NCBI RefSeq assembly: GCF_000422765.1
Contig: NZ_AUGR01000023.1
Span: 1-64,000 of the forward strand
DNA length: 64,000 nt
Source of the DNA: Neptunomonas japonica DSM 18939
GTDB lineage: Bacteria; Pseudomonadota; Gammaproteobacteria; Pseudomonadales; Balneatricaceae
Reading direction: 5' to 3'
Shown: positions 17,745 to 28,094 of the stretch, one piece after another
Layout of the letters: the number at the start of each line of letters is the position of its first letter
How positions within the stretch are numbered: position 1 is the stretch's first letter
The notes under the pieces: generated by a model
The model's database searches: none
What the model was told of the DNA's origin: nothing
Seen by the model: only the letters and a program-made list of their open reading frames with translations
Translations under genes and position numbers: made by a program

Positions 17745-18488
17745 ATGTCGATTCCCGGAAAAGAGATTTATCGTGGCTACGATGAATTTGGTGTTATACG
17801 GGTCTTAGATGATGGCAATAAGCGTTACCTTTCTTTTGGCGATGTTGATGAGCAAAGCTGCTGGCTAAAAAGTGAACCCAATATCCCGCAGCACGAATAT
17901 GTACGTGCGATGCTGTTAGTTTTATTATTCTGTGAGCCCAAGCGATGTATAAGTCTTGGGTTAGGTGCAGGGAGTTTGAATAGCTGCCTACATTTTAATT
18001 TCCCCTCGTTAAAGCAAGAGGTAGTTGAGCTGCGTGCAGGCGTCATAGATGCTGCTTATAAGTATTTCCAATTACCACGGAGTAAAAGGCTGCTTTTGCA
18101 TCAGATGGATGCACAAGACTTTTTGCAATGCGTTGAGAGTAAAAAAGCAGATATCATTTTTAGTGATATTTATGGCGCTGATGGTTTGGATGAACAGCAG
18201 CTGCGGCCTGATTTTATACATGAGTGCTACTATCGATTAAAACCCGGTGGCTGGTTGGTGTTAAATTGCTGGCGTGATCATCAAGGTGAAGCCACTATCG
18301 ATACGTTACGTGAACTGTTTCCTGATATACGCAGTTGTGCAACTCAAAGTGGTAATTGGTTGATTTTCGCGGGTACGAGTTTTGATACTCAGTCGGTAAA
18401 GCAGCTCAAAATACAGGCGCGTGAGTTGAGTCAGCAGTTGGGCTTTTCGCTCTCTCGTTCACTCAATAAACTAGAAGTGCATACTTAA
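17745..18488 (+). CDS. Spermidine-synthase-like methyltransferase-fold protein
   Basis: This 247-residue protein has the Rossmann core of the SpeE superfamily: SLGLGAGSLNSCL (about 67-79), then VVELRAGVIDAA and SDIYGADGLDEQQL. It lacks the full N-terminal beta-sheet domain and the acidic GGGDG loop used by true spermidine synthase to bind decarboxylated S-adenosylmethionine (here GLGAGS). It is therefore probably not an aminopropyltransferase; the real substrate is unknown. It stands alone with its own spacer on both sides. Confidence 0.7.
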   Translation: MSIPGKEIYRGYDEFGVIRVLDDGNKRYLSFGDVDEQSCWLKSEPNIPQHEYVRAMLLVLLFCEPKRCISLGLGAGSLNSCLHFNFPSLKQEVVELRAGVIDAAYKYFQLPRSKRLLLHQMDAQDFLQCVESKKADIIFSDIYGADGLDEQQLRPDFIHECYYRLKPGGWLVLNCWRDHQGEATIDTLRELFPDIRSCATQSGNWLIFAGTSFDTQSVKQLKIQARELSQQLGFSLSRSLNKLEVHT

Positions 18489-18651
18489 TCTCTTTATTGG
18501 GCTTTAAGCAGTCTGTTTCCTTGTGTATCTGCTTCCCTCTAATTATTTGACTCCTGTTTTAGCCGGCTTTATTATTCCTTAGTAGAATGTTAAGTAATAA
18601 TTCCTTGGATTTTTAGTCCATTTTGTTTTAAGACGCGGGCAGGTAAATTAA

Positions 18652-19554
18652 ATGAGCACAGAATTTCCCACAATAGCTGACTATGTAGGAAAAACCCCGT
18701 TGGTCCGTTTGCAGCGCCTTGGCGGTAATTCTCGTGGTAATGTGATTCTTTGTAAGTTGGAAGGTAATAATCCAGCAGGCTCGGTTAAAGACCGCCCCGC
18801 GTTAAGTATGATTGAATTAGCAGAGCAGCGCGGCGATATTAAGCCGGGTGATACACTGATTGAAGCTACATCGGGTAATACCGGCATTGCTTTGGCTATG
18901 GCCGCAGCGATTAAAGGCTATAAAATGGTGCTGATCATGCCAGATAATATGAGCATGGAGCGCAAGACGGCAATGACAGCATACGGTGCTGAGCTTATAT
19001 CAGTAACAAAAGAGCAAGGTATGGAGTTTGCTCGAGATCTTGCTCTGGATATGCAGATAAATGGACAAGGTACTGTGTTAGACCAGTTTGCAAATCAGGA
19101 TAACCCAGTAGCGCATTACACCGGTACAGGACCGGAGCTGTGGGAGCAAACTCAAGGAAGGATTACTCACTTTGTAAGCTCCATGGGTACCACTGGCACA
19201 ATTATGGGTACCTCACGTTTTTTAAAAGAGAAAAACCCTTTAGTTAATATTGTTGGTTTGCAGCCTGAAGATGGCTCCCAAATCCCAGGTATCCGCCGCT
19301 GGCCTAAAGAGTATTTACCTAGTATTTATGATGAAACACGCGTTGATAAAGTATTGGATATTTCCCAACAAGATGCCGAAGTCACTATGCGGGATTTAGC
19401 GACTCAAGAAGGTATTTTTTGCGGGGTTTCATCTGGTGGCGCGGTCGCTGGCGCAATACAGCTCAGCGAGCAGGTCGAAAACTCGGTCATTGTTTGTATA
19501 ATTTGCGATCGTGGTGATAGGTACTTGTCAACCGGGGTGTTTGACCCCATATAA
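18652..19554 (+). CDS. cysM: Cysteine synthase B
   Basis: CysM is a PLP enzyme that makes cysteine (or S-sulfocysteine) from O-acetylserine. The PLP lysine is Lys46 in PAGSVKDR. SGNTGIALAMAAA binds substrate and the GTTGTIMG loop binds the PLP phosphate. The sequence RFLKEKNPLVNIVGLQPEDGSQIPGIRRWP is of the CysM rather than CysK type. Length is 300 aa (E. coli CysM 303). A terminator follows directly. In Pseudomonas rlmD lies between cysM and relA; it is absent here. Confidence 0.96.
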   Translation: MSTEFPTIADYVGKTPLVRLQRLGGNSRGNVILCKLEGNNPAGSVKDRPALSMIELAEQRGDIKPGDTLIEATSGNTGIALAMAAAIKGYKMVLIMPDNMSMERKTAMTAYGAELISVTKEQGMEFARDLALDMQINGQGTVLDQFANQDNPVAHYTGTGPELWEQTQGRITHFVSSMGTTGTIMGTSRFLKEKNPLVNIVGLQPEDGSQIPGIRRWPKEYLPSIYDETRVDKVLDISQQDAEVTMRDLATQEGIFCGVSSGGAVAGAIQLSEQVENSVIVCIICDRGDRYLSTGVFDPI

Positions 19555-19563
19555 CCTATAATG

Positions 19564-19590
19564 AAAGAGCCGCAACAGCGGCTCTTTTCA
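19564..19590 (+). terminator. Terminator after cysM
   Basis: A perfect 10-bp stem (aaagagccgc / gcggctcttt) with loop aaca runs into T residues, 10 nt after the cysM stop. Confidence 0.88.
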
Positions 19591-19781
19591 TTATCGTGTA
19601 TAGAGCAAGCTGAAAAAGCATGGAACTTGCTCATTATTTTATGTCTTATGAATAGAATATTCGACTCTTCACAGCGACAGAAAACCCGTGTGCTACCGAG
19701 TTTTGTTTTTCTGTACAGTTGAATAAAAAAAGAACCGCAATCAAAGCGGCAGAGTCGTGACTAGAGGAGTGGCAATTAGCC

Positions 19782-22034
19782 ATGGTTAAAGTGCGTGATG
19801 ATCATCCCATTCATGATGATGGGACTGTAGATCTTGATTTGTGGCTGTGGCGTCTGGAGCAGCAAGTAGAGATAGAAGATATAGAGCAGGTACGGCTGGC
19901 CTGTGATATTGCAAAACAAGTTTATGACCAGGCAGAAGTAACATCCAATAATAGTTATCTTGCGGGCCTTGAAATGGCTCAAATTATGGCGGAACTGCAG
20001 CAAGATGAAGAATCCATTATTGCCGCAATTCTGTATCGCAGTGTTCGCGAAGATAAACTAAAACTTGATACCGTTAAGAATCAATTTGGGCCAGTTATCG
20101 GCTCATTAATTCATGGTGTGCTACAGATGGCGGCTATTGGTAGCCGAGCCAACCCGCGTGTAGAGCATACTGTTTTAGGCGCTAATGCGCGCCAAATTGA
20201 TACCGTGCGTAAGATGTTGGTGGCTATGATTGATGATGTGCGCGTTGCACTCATTAAGATTGCCGAACGTACGAGTGCTATTCGTGGCGTTAAAGAATCC
20301 TCACGTAGAAAACGCTTCCTTGTTGCCCGTGAGGTATTTGATATCTACGCACCTCTTGCTCATCGCTTGGGCATTGGGCATATCAAATGGGAATTGGAAG
20401 ACCTTTCCTTTCGCTACTTAAAACCGAATGATTATAAGCATGTAGCTCAGCTTCTTGATGAGAAACGTCTGGATCGCCAAGACTTCATCGAGACGGTTGT
20501 GAGTACGTTAAAAAGAGACTTGGGTACTCAGAAAATTGATGCTGACGTAAATGGGCGGGCCAAACATATCTATAGCATCTGGCGAAAGATGCAGCGTAAG
20601 AATATTGAGTTTAGCCAAGTCTATGATGTGCGTGCTGTTCGTATCTTAGTGCCTGAAATTAGGGACTGTTATACCGCATTGGGTATTGTGCATGGTTTAT
20701 GGAGAAATATACCGCATGAGTTTGATGATTATATAGCGTCGCCAAAGCCTAATGGTTATAGGTCTTTGCATACGGCGGTATTTGGACCAGAAGGCAAGGT
20801 GCTGGAAATACAAATTCGCACCCCAGAGATGCATGAAGAGGCCGAGTTAGGCGTGTGTGCTCATCATCTTTATAAAGGTACGGATACGCACTCTAAAAGT
20901 GATGCCTATGAAGATAAGATTGCTTGGCTGAGGCAGGTATTAGAGTGGCATGAGGACCTTGGTGATACCGAAGGTTTTGGTGATATTTTACGTGGAGATG
21001 TTGTTCAAGATCGGCTCTATGTGTTCACGCCGGGGGGGCATGTTATTGATATGCCATTGGGCTCAACCCCCTTGGATTTTGCTTATCGGGTGCATACTGA
21101 AATAGGGCATCGTTGTCGTGGCGCGAAGGTTAATGGCCGTATTATTTCCTTGAATAAGCCTTTGAAAACGGGAGATCAAGTAGAGATATTAACGGGTAAA
21201 GAGGAGCAACCACGACGAGACTGGCTGAATACCAATATTGGTTATCTAACAACATCCAGAGCACGCGCTAAAGTAGCACACTGGTTTAAGTTGCAAGATA
21301 GAGATAAGAATGAGGAAGCGGGTCGCCATATGGTTGAGCGGGAGTTCAAGCGTTTGGCTATTTCAATGAATGAAGTTGATATGAAACTCCTTGCTCAGGA
21401 AGTGAATTACAAGTCTTCAGAAGATGTTTTTTCTGCACTAGGTGCAGGAGATATTCGTTTATCTCAAATCTTGAATGCAGCACAGAGGCAGGTAGAAACA
21501 AGCTCTCATGATGAACAACTAGATTTAGAATTACCGGCTACGTTTAGAGAAAAACAGAAGAGACCAACTGAAGCAGGAATACGTATTCTCGGTGTAGGTA
21601 ACCTGCTAACGACTATCGCGTCGTGCTGTAAACCAGTGCCTGGCGATCTGATTGTTGGTTTTATTACTCAAGGAAGAGGCGTGTCAATTCACCGTGAGGA
21701 TTGTACAAACCTTCTAAGCCTACGAGAGAACGAAGCTGAACGTGTGGTAGCTGTTGATTGGGATGAAGGTAATGAAACGACCTACCCAGTTGATATTAAT
21801 ATCGAAGCCTATGATCGTTCGGGCTTACTGCACGACGTTATGATGGTATTAGCTAATGAAAATCTTAATATATTATCGGCTAATACCTTAACGGATAAAA
21901 ACAGTAATGTTGCACGCCTTTCGCTTACTGTTGAAATTTCACGTTTGGAATTGTTGGGGCGTATTATGGATAAAATTAACCAGCTACCTAACGTGGTTGA
22001 TGTACACCGTCAACGTAATGGGTTCACTCAATGA
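19782..22034 (+). CDS. relA: (p)ppGpp synthetase RelA
   Basis: RelA makes (p)ppGpp when uncharged tRNA enters the ribosome. The N-terminal hydrolase domain is degenerate: the HD metal motif is replaced (AAILYRSVREDKL), so it is a monofunctional synthetase. The synthetase domain (about 240-370) has YDVRAVRIL, PHEFDDYIASPKPNGYRSLHT and EIQIRT; the acidic EFDDY is the RelA-type EXDD motif. A TGS domain (about 405-465) and a C-terminal ACT domain (about 675-750, starting NIEAYDRSGLLHDVM) follow. Length is 750 aa (E. coli 744). The stop overlaps mazG. Confidence 0.97.
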   Translation: MVKVRDDHPIHDDGTVDLDLWLWRLEQQVEIEDIEQVRLACDIAKQVYDQAEVTSNNSYLAGLEMAQIMAELQQDEESIIAAILYRSVREDKLKLDTVKNQFGPVIGSLIHGVLQMAAIGSRANPRVEHTVLGANARQIDTVRKMLVAMIDDVRVALIKIAERTSAIRGVKESSRRKRFLVAREVFDIYAPLAHRLGIGHIKWELEDLSFRYLKPNDYKHVAQLLDEKRLDRQDFIETVVSTLKRDLGTQKIDADVNGRAKHIYSIWRKMQRKNIEFSQVYDVRAVRILVPEIRDCYTALGIVHGLWRNIPHEFDDYIASPKPNGYRSLHTAVFGPEGKVLEIQIRTPEMHEEAELGVCAHHLYKGTDTHSKSDAYEDKIAWLRQVLEWHEDLGDTEGFGDILRGDVVQDRLYVFTPGGHVIDMPLGSTPLDFAYRVHTEIGHRCRGAKVNGRIISLNKPLKTGDQVEILTGKEEQPRRDWLNTNIGYLTTSRARAKVAHWFKLQDRDKNEEAGRHMVEREFKRLAISMNEVDMKLLAQEVNYKSSEDVFSALGAGDIRLSQILNAAQRQVETSSHDEQLDLELPATFREKQKRPTEAGIRILGVGNLLTTIASCCKPVPGDLIVGFITQGRGVSIHREDCTNLLSLRENEAERVVAVDWDEGNETTYPVDINIEAYDRSGLLHDVMMVLANENLNILSANTLTDKNSNVARLSLTVEISRLELLGRIMDKINQLPNVVDVHRQRNGFTQ

Positions 22035-22843
22035 GTCACTCTTATACATTGCCCGATTTGATCTATTTAATGGAACGGCTTCGTGATCCAAAGCATGGTT
22101 GTCCTTGGGATCTTAAGCAAGATTTTGGCTCGATTGTTCCTCATACGTTGGAAGAGGCGTATGAGGTAGCTGACACAATTGAACGCAAAGATTGGGCACA
22201 TTTGGAGGATGAATTAGGCGATCTGTTATTCCAAGTTATCTTTTATAGTCAGCTTGGTAAAGAGCAGTCCTTGTTTGAGTTTAACTCGATTGTTAATCAG
22301 CTCGTCACTAAGCTTATCCGCCGTCATCCGCATGTGTTTCCTGATGGACAGTTAACAACACTGCCCGGTGCAATATCGCTTTCAGGTGAAGAGGTTAATT
22401 CAGCGTGGGAGCATATTAAGCAGCAAGAGCGTATCGGAAAAAAGAAAGCTCGTATTTTAGATGACGTTCCCAAAGGGCTGCCGGCGTTGAGTCGCGCTGA
22501 TAAGCTTCAAAAGCGTGCTTCACAAGTTGGTTTTGATTGGAATGATCCATTATTGGTATTGGATAAGATAGAGGAAGAAATTGCTGAGCTGCGAGAAGCG
22601 ATTCAGCAAGGTAACCAGGCTGAGATTCTTGACGAAATGGGTGATGTTATTTTTGCTCAGGTTAACTTAGCCCGGCACCTAGGTGTTAAGGCTGAAATTG
22701 CACTACGCTCGACTAATCAGAAGTTTGAGCGGCGTTTTAATCATGTTGAGGCGTGTGTAGAAAGCTCAGGTAAAGGCTGGGATGAGTATGCTTTGGATGA
22801 ACTTGATCAGTTTTGGGACGAGGCAAAGCAGAAAGGGCTATGA
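22031..22843 (+). CDS. mazG: Nucleoside triphosphate pyrophosphohydrolase MazG
   Basis: MazG hydrolyses (deoxy)nucleoside triphosphates to monophosphates and in E. coli lowers (p)ppGpp levels. Two MazG domains are visible: the first with LRDPKHGCPWDLKQ, EEAYEV and DELGDLLFQV, the second with EEEIAELREAI and DEMGDVIFAQVNLARH. The paired E-x2-E and E-x2-D motifs bind magnesium. Length is 270 aa (E. coli 263). It is joined to relA by an ATGA overlap. Confidence 0.96.
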   Translation: MSHSYTLPDLIYLMERLRDPKHGCPWDLKQDFGSIVPHTLEEAYEVADTIERKDWAHLEDELGDLLFQVIFYSQLGKEQSLFEFNSIVNQLVTKLIRRHPHVFPDGQLTTLPGAISLSGEEVNSAWEHIKQQERIGKKKARILDDVPKGLPALSRADKLQKRASQVGFDWNDPLLVLDKIEEEIAELREAIQQGNQAEILDEMGDVIFAQVNLARHLGVKAEIALRSTNQKFERRFNHVEACVESSGKGWDEYALDELDQFWDEAKQKGL

Positions 22844-23220
22844 AAATGACATGGGTTGTATTGGCTATCATTGTGATGGCAGGTTTAGGGTACTGGAATT
22901 GGCAAAAAGGTCAGGAACAGCTCAGAATTTTAAAAAGTAGCGGTTTTGATGTCACTGACGACCTCAAAGGAGAGCCGCGTTTGGTGGTTAATAGAACAAA
23001 TAAGAGCGTAGCCTTGGTTAGCGCTAATAATTACCGAGTCATCCTGATGGAGGCTATCACTTCTAGCGAAGTTCTTTATGACAGGGGTGTTCAAATGGAT
23101 GAGAACTTTCGTATTGAATTGCAGCTAGTGCCTTCTGAGAGCGCTGTAGTGCCAATTATGTATGAGAATGAGACGTTAGCAAGAGCCGCTTTAGATTCGC
23201 TGCAGAGCGCTATTCGCTAG
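22840..23220 (+). CDS. Small single-pass membrane protein of unknown function
   Basis: This 126-residue protein has one N-terminal hydrophobic helix (about 3-17) and a small basic-to-neutral domain outside the membrane. I recognise no family. The frame opens at 22813, but ATG 22840 overlaps the mazG stop as ATGA and puts the membrane anchor at the N-terminus, so it is preferred. It is the third gene of relA-mazG and is presumably co-transcribed. A periplasmic location is inferred from the anchor. Confidence 0.6.
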   Translation: MKMTWVVLAIIVMAGLGYWNWQKGQEQLRILKSSGFDVTDDLKGEPRLVVNRTNKSVALVSANNYRVILMEAITSSEVLYDRGVQMDENFRIELQLVPSESAVVPIMYENETLARAALDSLQSAIR

Positions 23221-23363
23221 CTCAGTGTATAACAATCAGGACGTTAGATAATTTAAACAGTTCCTATTAACTTGCCCCTGACGACTAAAGCCTGATTTGT
23301 GCAAAGCTAAAATAATACCTATGCTCTGTTGACTGTGATTAGATTTTCACTAAGGAGTTAGGT

Positions 23364-25976
23364 ATGAATGATCTGCATGAAGCCTTACGCGATGATGTTA
23401 GGATGCTGGGCGGCAGTCTTGGACAAACAATAGAGAAACATCACGGCCAAGGCTTTCTTGAGAAAGTTGAACGCGTTCGAAAGCTTGCTAAAGCAGGCCG
23501 TAGTGGTACTGAAAGTGATAGAGAGAATCTGCTGACAGAGCTCAAGGGGTTGAGTGAAGATGAAATGCTCCCTGTTGCGCGTGCTTTCACACAATTCCTT
23601 AATTTGGCTAATATCGCTGAAGAGCATCACAGAGTGCGTCGGCATCAGGAAATATGCGACTTAGAAGCGACTGACTCTTATGTCCAATTGCTGAAAAAGT
23701 TGAAGAAAGAAGGCCTACCCAAAAAACAGATCTTGCAGACATTACAAGAAATGCATGTAGATTTAGTGCTTACCGCACATCCTACTGAAGTGAACCGCCG
23801 CACCTTAATTCAAAAATATGATTCCATAACTGATTGTTTACAAGGGTTCGATCGAGGCGAGTCTCAACACCATCGTTTAAATGAATTGATTAGCCAGATT
23901 TGGCACACCGATGAAATCCGAAAAATTAGACCTACACCCATAGATGAAGCTAAGTGGGGCTTCGCCGTTATAGAAAATTCATTATGGGAAGCGGTTCCAA
24001 CATTTTTAAAGCGCTTAGATGGACAGACCCGCGCTATTCTTGGGCAGGGCTTACCGTTGGATTGCTCCCCTGTACGCTTTTCTTCTTGGATGGGAGGCGA
24101 TCGGGATGGTAACCCTAATGTTACGGCGGTTGTTACCGAAGAGGTGCTGATGCTATCTCGTTGGATGGCTGCTGATCTGTACATAAGAGATATTGATGCC
24201 CTGCGTGCTGAATTATCAATGCATAACTGCAATCAAGAGTTACGCGAACAAGTAGGGGATGTTGCTGAGCCTTATCGTCATTTGTTGAGTGCAGTGAGAG
24301 ACTCTTTGGAATGCACTAAAAACTGGATAAAGCAGCGCTTAGGCAAACCCAGTGCTGATAGTCATGACACCTGTCCAATGCTCACATCAGATCAACTTCT
24401 TGATCCCTTAATGTTGTGCCACCGTTCTTTAGTTGAATGTGGAATGGATATCATAGCAGAGGGGCCGCTTGAAGATATTATCAGGCGTATTGGCTGCTTT
24501 GGTATGACGCTTGTTAGGTTAGATATTCGACAAAGCTCAGATCGTCATGCTCAAGTGTTTGAAGAGATATCCCAGTTTTATGGGTTGGGTTCATATAACA
24601 ATTGGACAGAAGAAGGGCGGCAGGCATTTCTATTAAAAGAGCTACAGAGCAAACGGCCACTTATTCCTCACGGCTGGCAGCCATCTCCAGAAGTACGTGA
24701 AGTCTTAGATAGCTGTAAAGTTGTTGCCGAAGCTGATCCTGCTTCGTTAGGTTCTTATGTGATTTCAATGGCAAGCCAGCCTTCGGATGTATTGTCAGTA
24801 ATTTTGTTACTGCGTGAAATGGGTATTAGCCATGATATGCGCGTAGTGCCACTGTTTGAAACATTGGATGATCTCGATAACGCACGTGATTGTATCGATG
24901 CCCTGTTATCTGTTCCTTGGTACAAACAATACACTCACGGCCATCAAGAGGTCATGATTGGTTACTCTGATTCATCAAAAGATGCAGGGCAACTGGCAGC
25001 GGCCTGGGGACAATTTAAAGCGCAAGAAGCGTTGACACAGCTTTGCCAAGAACACGATGTTCATCTTACTCTGTTTCATGGACGTGGAGGCACCGTTGGG
25101 CGTGGCGGTGGCCCTAGTCACACCGCGATACTTGCACAACCACCGGGTTCTGTAGATCGTAGCCTGCGTGTTACTGAGCAAGGGGAGATGATTCGTTTTA
25201 AATTTGGCATACCAGAATTAGCGGTTCGAAATTTGGAGCTTTATACGGGAGCGGTGTTGGCTGCAACGCTTTCTCCTGCACCGTTGCCGAAAAATGTTTG
25301 GCGTGACCAGATGGAAAAAATGGCAGAAACGGGCCTGCAAGCTTATCGATCAGTAGTACGCCATGATTCGCAGTTTGTACCTTACTTTCGAGCAGTAACC
25401 CCGGAACAGGAGTTAAGCAAGTTACCTTTGGGATCTCGTCCAGCGAAACGCAAAGCGGATGGTGGCGTTGAAAGCTTACGTGCTATTCCATGGATTTTTG
25501 CTTGGACGCAAATTCGTCTCATGTTGCCCGCGTGGTTAGGTTCAGATACTGCATTGGATACGGCTGTGCGCAATAATGAATTGCCTTTGCTGCATGAAAT
25601 GTATGAAAAATGGCCATTCTTTCGCTCCTACGTTGATATGCTGGAAATGGTATTGGCAAAAAGTGATACGCGATTAACAGAGTATTATGAATCTCGATTA
25701 GTCTCTGAAGAGCTTAAAGTGTTAGGTTCTAGCCTACGGCATCGCTTAGATGTGGCAGTCGAAAAGGTACTGGATATTAAACAGAGTGAAGGTTTGTTAG
25801 TGGCTAACCCCGTTATCCAGCAATCAATAGATGTTCGAAACCCTTATATAGACCCGCTACATTTTTTGCAGGCTGAACTGCTTTATCGTGATCGAAATCA
25901 TCCTGACCAGCGTCTTGAGCATGCTTTAATGGTAACAATGGCGGGTATATCTGCCGGTATGCGTAATACGGGTTAA
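23364..25976 (+). CDS. ppc: Phosphoenolpyruvate carboxylase
   Basis: PEPC carboxylates phosphoenolpyruvate to oxaloacetate, refilling the TCA cycle. The catalytic His139 is in VLTAHPTEVNRR and the second signature is FHGRGGTVGRGGGP near residue 575; MGGDRDGNPNVT is also present. The C-terminus ends MAGISAGMRNTG, as is usual. Length is 870 aa (E. coli 883). A strong AAGGAG ribosome site precedes ATG. It stands alone, with a weak hairpin downstream. Confidence 0.98.
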   Translation: MNDLHEALRDDVRMLGGSLGQTIEKHHGQGFLEKVERVRKLAKAGRSGTESDRENLLTELKGLSEDEMLPVARAFTQFLNLANIAEEHHRVRRHQEICDLEATDSYVQLLKKLKKEGLPKKQILQTLQEMHVDLVLTAHPTEVNRRTLIQKYDSITDCLQGFDRGESQHHRLNELISQIWHTDEIRKIRPTPIDEAKWGFAVIENSLWEAVPTFLKRLDGQTRAILGQGLPLDCSPVRFSSWMGGDRDGNPNVTAVVTEEVLMLSRWMAADLYIRDIDALRAELSMHNCNQELREQVGDVAEPYRHLLSAVRDSLECTKNWIKQRLGKPSADSHDTCPMLTSDQLLDPLMLCHRSLVECGMDIIAEGPLEDIIRRIGCFGMTLVRLDIRQSSDRHAQVFEEISQFYGLGSYNNWTEEGRQAFLLKELQSKRPLIPHGWQPSPEVREVLDSCKVVAEADPASLGSYVISMASQPSDVLSVILLLREMGISHDMRVVPLFETLDDLDNARDCIDALLSVPWYKQYTHGHQEVMIGYSDSSKDAGQLAAAWGQFKAQEALTQLCQEHDVHLTLFHGRGGTVGRGGGPSHTAILAQPPGSVDRSLRVTEQGEMIRFKFGIPELAVRNLELYTGAVLAATLSPAPLPKNVWRDQMEKMAETGLQAYRSVVRHDSQFVPYFRAVTPEQELSKLPLGSRPAKRKADGGVESLRAIPWIFAWTQIRLMLPAWLGSDTALDTAVRNNELPLLHEMYEKWPFFRSYVDMLEMVLAKSDTRLTEYYESRLVSEELKVLGSSLRHRLDVAVEKVLDIKQSEGLLVANPVIQQSIDVRNPYIDPLHFLQAELLYRDRNHPDQRLEHALMVTMAGISAGMRNTG

Positions 25977-25990
25977 TTTTTGTGCGGGGT

Positions 25991-26010
25991 TGAGCCAAAG
26001 GCAACTTTGG
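25991..26010 (+). terminator. Possible weak terminator after ppc
   Basis: A perfect 8-bp stem (agccaaag / ctttggct) with loop gcaa lies 14 nt after the ppc stop. No T-run follows, so termination would be weak or protein-dependent. Confidence 0.4.
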
Positions 26011-26245
26011 CTTACTCTCGCGTGTCGGTATTTGAAATATATACGCTTTTTAGTTAGATAATTGCCGATTTATACCATTAGTTGGAAGCGATGCTAGTGC
26101 TAATGTCGAATTGTCGGCATTTAGATGCCCCAGTATGGTTCTTATCCAATATTGTGTAAGTTGCGTTGAGTTTAAGACGTAAAGAGCGAAACAGACCGCT
26201 TATAAATGGTTTGATCGAGTACACTAAAAAATTCATTTTTAATAG

Positions 26246-26920
<675 letters not shown>

Positions 26921-26952
26921 TCGTACTAAATACGCGTACAAATGTTTAATAT

Positions 26953-26979
26953 AAAAGCTGCTTTATGCGGCTTTTTTAT
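26953..26979 (+). terminator. Terminator after adk
   Basis: A stem aaaagctgc / gcggctttt (one T-G wobble) with loop tttat continues into T residues, 32 nt after the adk stop. Confidence 0.8.
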
Positions 26980-27065
26980 TTTAGTCTGTTCAGTGAAAGC
27001 AGTGCTGGGTTTTTGGGCGCTTCTTCTGGATAATAGATGCTTTTCATTTTAAGCAGATAATCCAC

Positions 27066-28094
27066 ATGTCGGATTCAATAAAAACAGCGGTCATACTGAC
27101 AAACCTAGGTACGCCAGATAAACCAGAAGCGAGTGCGGTAAAACGTTATCTTCGAGAGTTTCTATCTGATTCTCGTGTTGTCGAAGGAAAAGGCTTAAGA
27201 CGTATTGCATGGTTAGCTGTTCTTAACTTTATTATTTTAAATTTACGACCACGTAAGGTGGCAAAGTTATATCGCTCTATATGGGAAGATGATTCCCCAA
27301 TGCGTAAAATCCTGAATGAGCAAGTAACTGAGTTGCAATTACTCTTACAACAGCGTTATGAAACAGCGCCTTGTGTGTTTGCGGGAATGACTTATGGCTC
27401 ACCAAGCTTAAAGAATCGTTTGGAATCATTGGCCAGTCACGGCTACCAGCGCGTGTTAGTTATCCCTATGTACCCACAATACTCCGCAACGACCACTGCA
27501 CCGATTTATGATCAGGTGGCTAGGTTTCAGTTAGGCCGCCGTGAAGTACTTGATATTCGTATAGTGAAGTCATTTTATAATCATCCGGCATACATCAACT
27601 CTTTGGCTCAAAGTATTCGCTCATTTCGCCAATCGGCACACTCAGCTGATAAGTTAATGTTGTCTTATCATGGTATTCCAAAGGAATACGCCGATAAAGG
27701 TGACCCGTATCCGCAGCAATGCCACCAAACATCTGTATTGGTAGCGAAAGCACTAGGGCTTTCTGAAAACGAGTGGGTAACCACCTTTCAATCGCGTTTT
27801 GGCCCGGCGCAATGGTTACAGCCTTATACGGACAAAACCTTGGAAAGCCTTGCTCAGAAACAAGTAAAAGCGATTGATGTTGTTTGTCCTGCTTTTACAG
27901 CAGACTGTCTTGAAACATTAGAAGAGATAGCTGAAGAAAATAAAGAGGTTTTTCACAAGGCGGGCGGAGAGTCATACCAATATATTCCGGCAGTAAATAG
28001 CTCGCAGGCATTCATTGCAGCCCTAATGACCTTAGTTCAAGAGCAAGCCGCGGACTGGCTTAAAGTAGATAATCAAGCAGATGAGAAAAAATAA
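27066..28094 (+). CDS. hemH: Ferrochelatase
   Basis: HemH inserts ferrous iron into protoporphyrin IX to make haem, at the inner membrane. The motifs NLGTPDKP (N-terminus), [12 protein letters not shown], the active-site His in LSYHGIP and the Glu in [15 protein letters not shown] are present. Length is 342 aa. The stop overlaps the rlmB start by 1 nt (TAATG). Confidence 0.97.
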   Translation: MSDSIKTAVILTNLGTPDKPEASAVKRYLREFLSDSRVVEGKGLRRIAWLAVLNFIILNLRPRKVAKLYRSIWEDDSPMRKILNEQVTELQLLLQQRYETAPCVFAGMTYGSPSLKNRLESLASHGYQRVLVIPMYPQYSATTTAPIYDQVARFQLGRREVLDIRIVKSFYNHPAYINSLAQSIRSFRQSAHSADKLMLSYHGIPKEYADKGDPYPQQCHQTSVLVAKALGLSENEWVTTFQSRFGPAQWLQPYTDKTLESLAQKQVKAIDVVCPAFTADCLETLEEIAEENKEVFHKAGGESYQYIPAVNSSQAFIAALMTLVQEQAADWLKVDNQADEKK

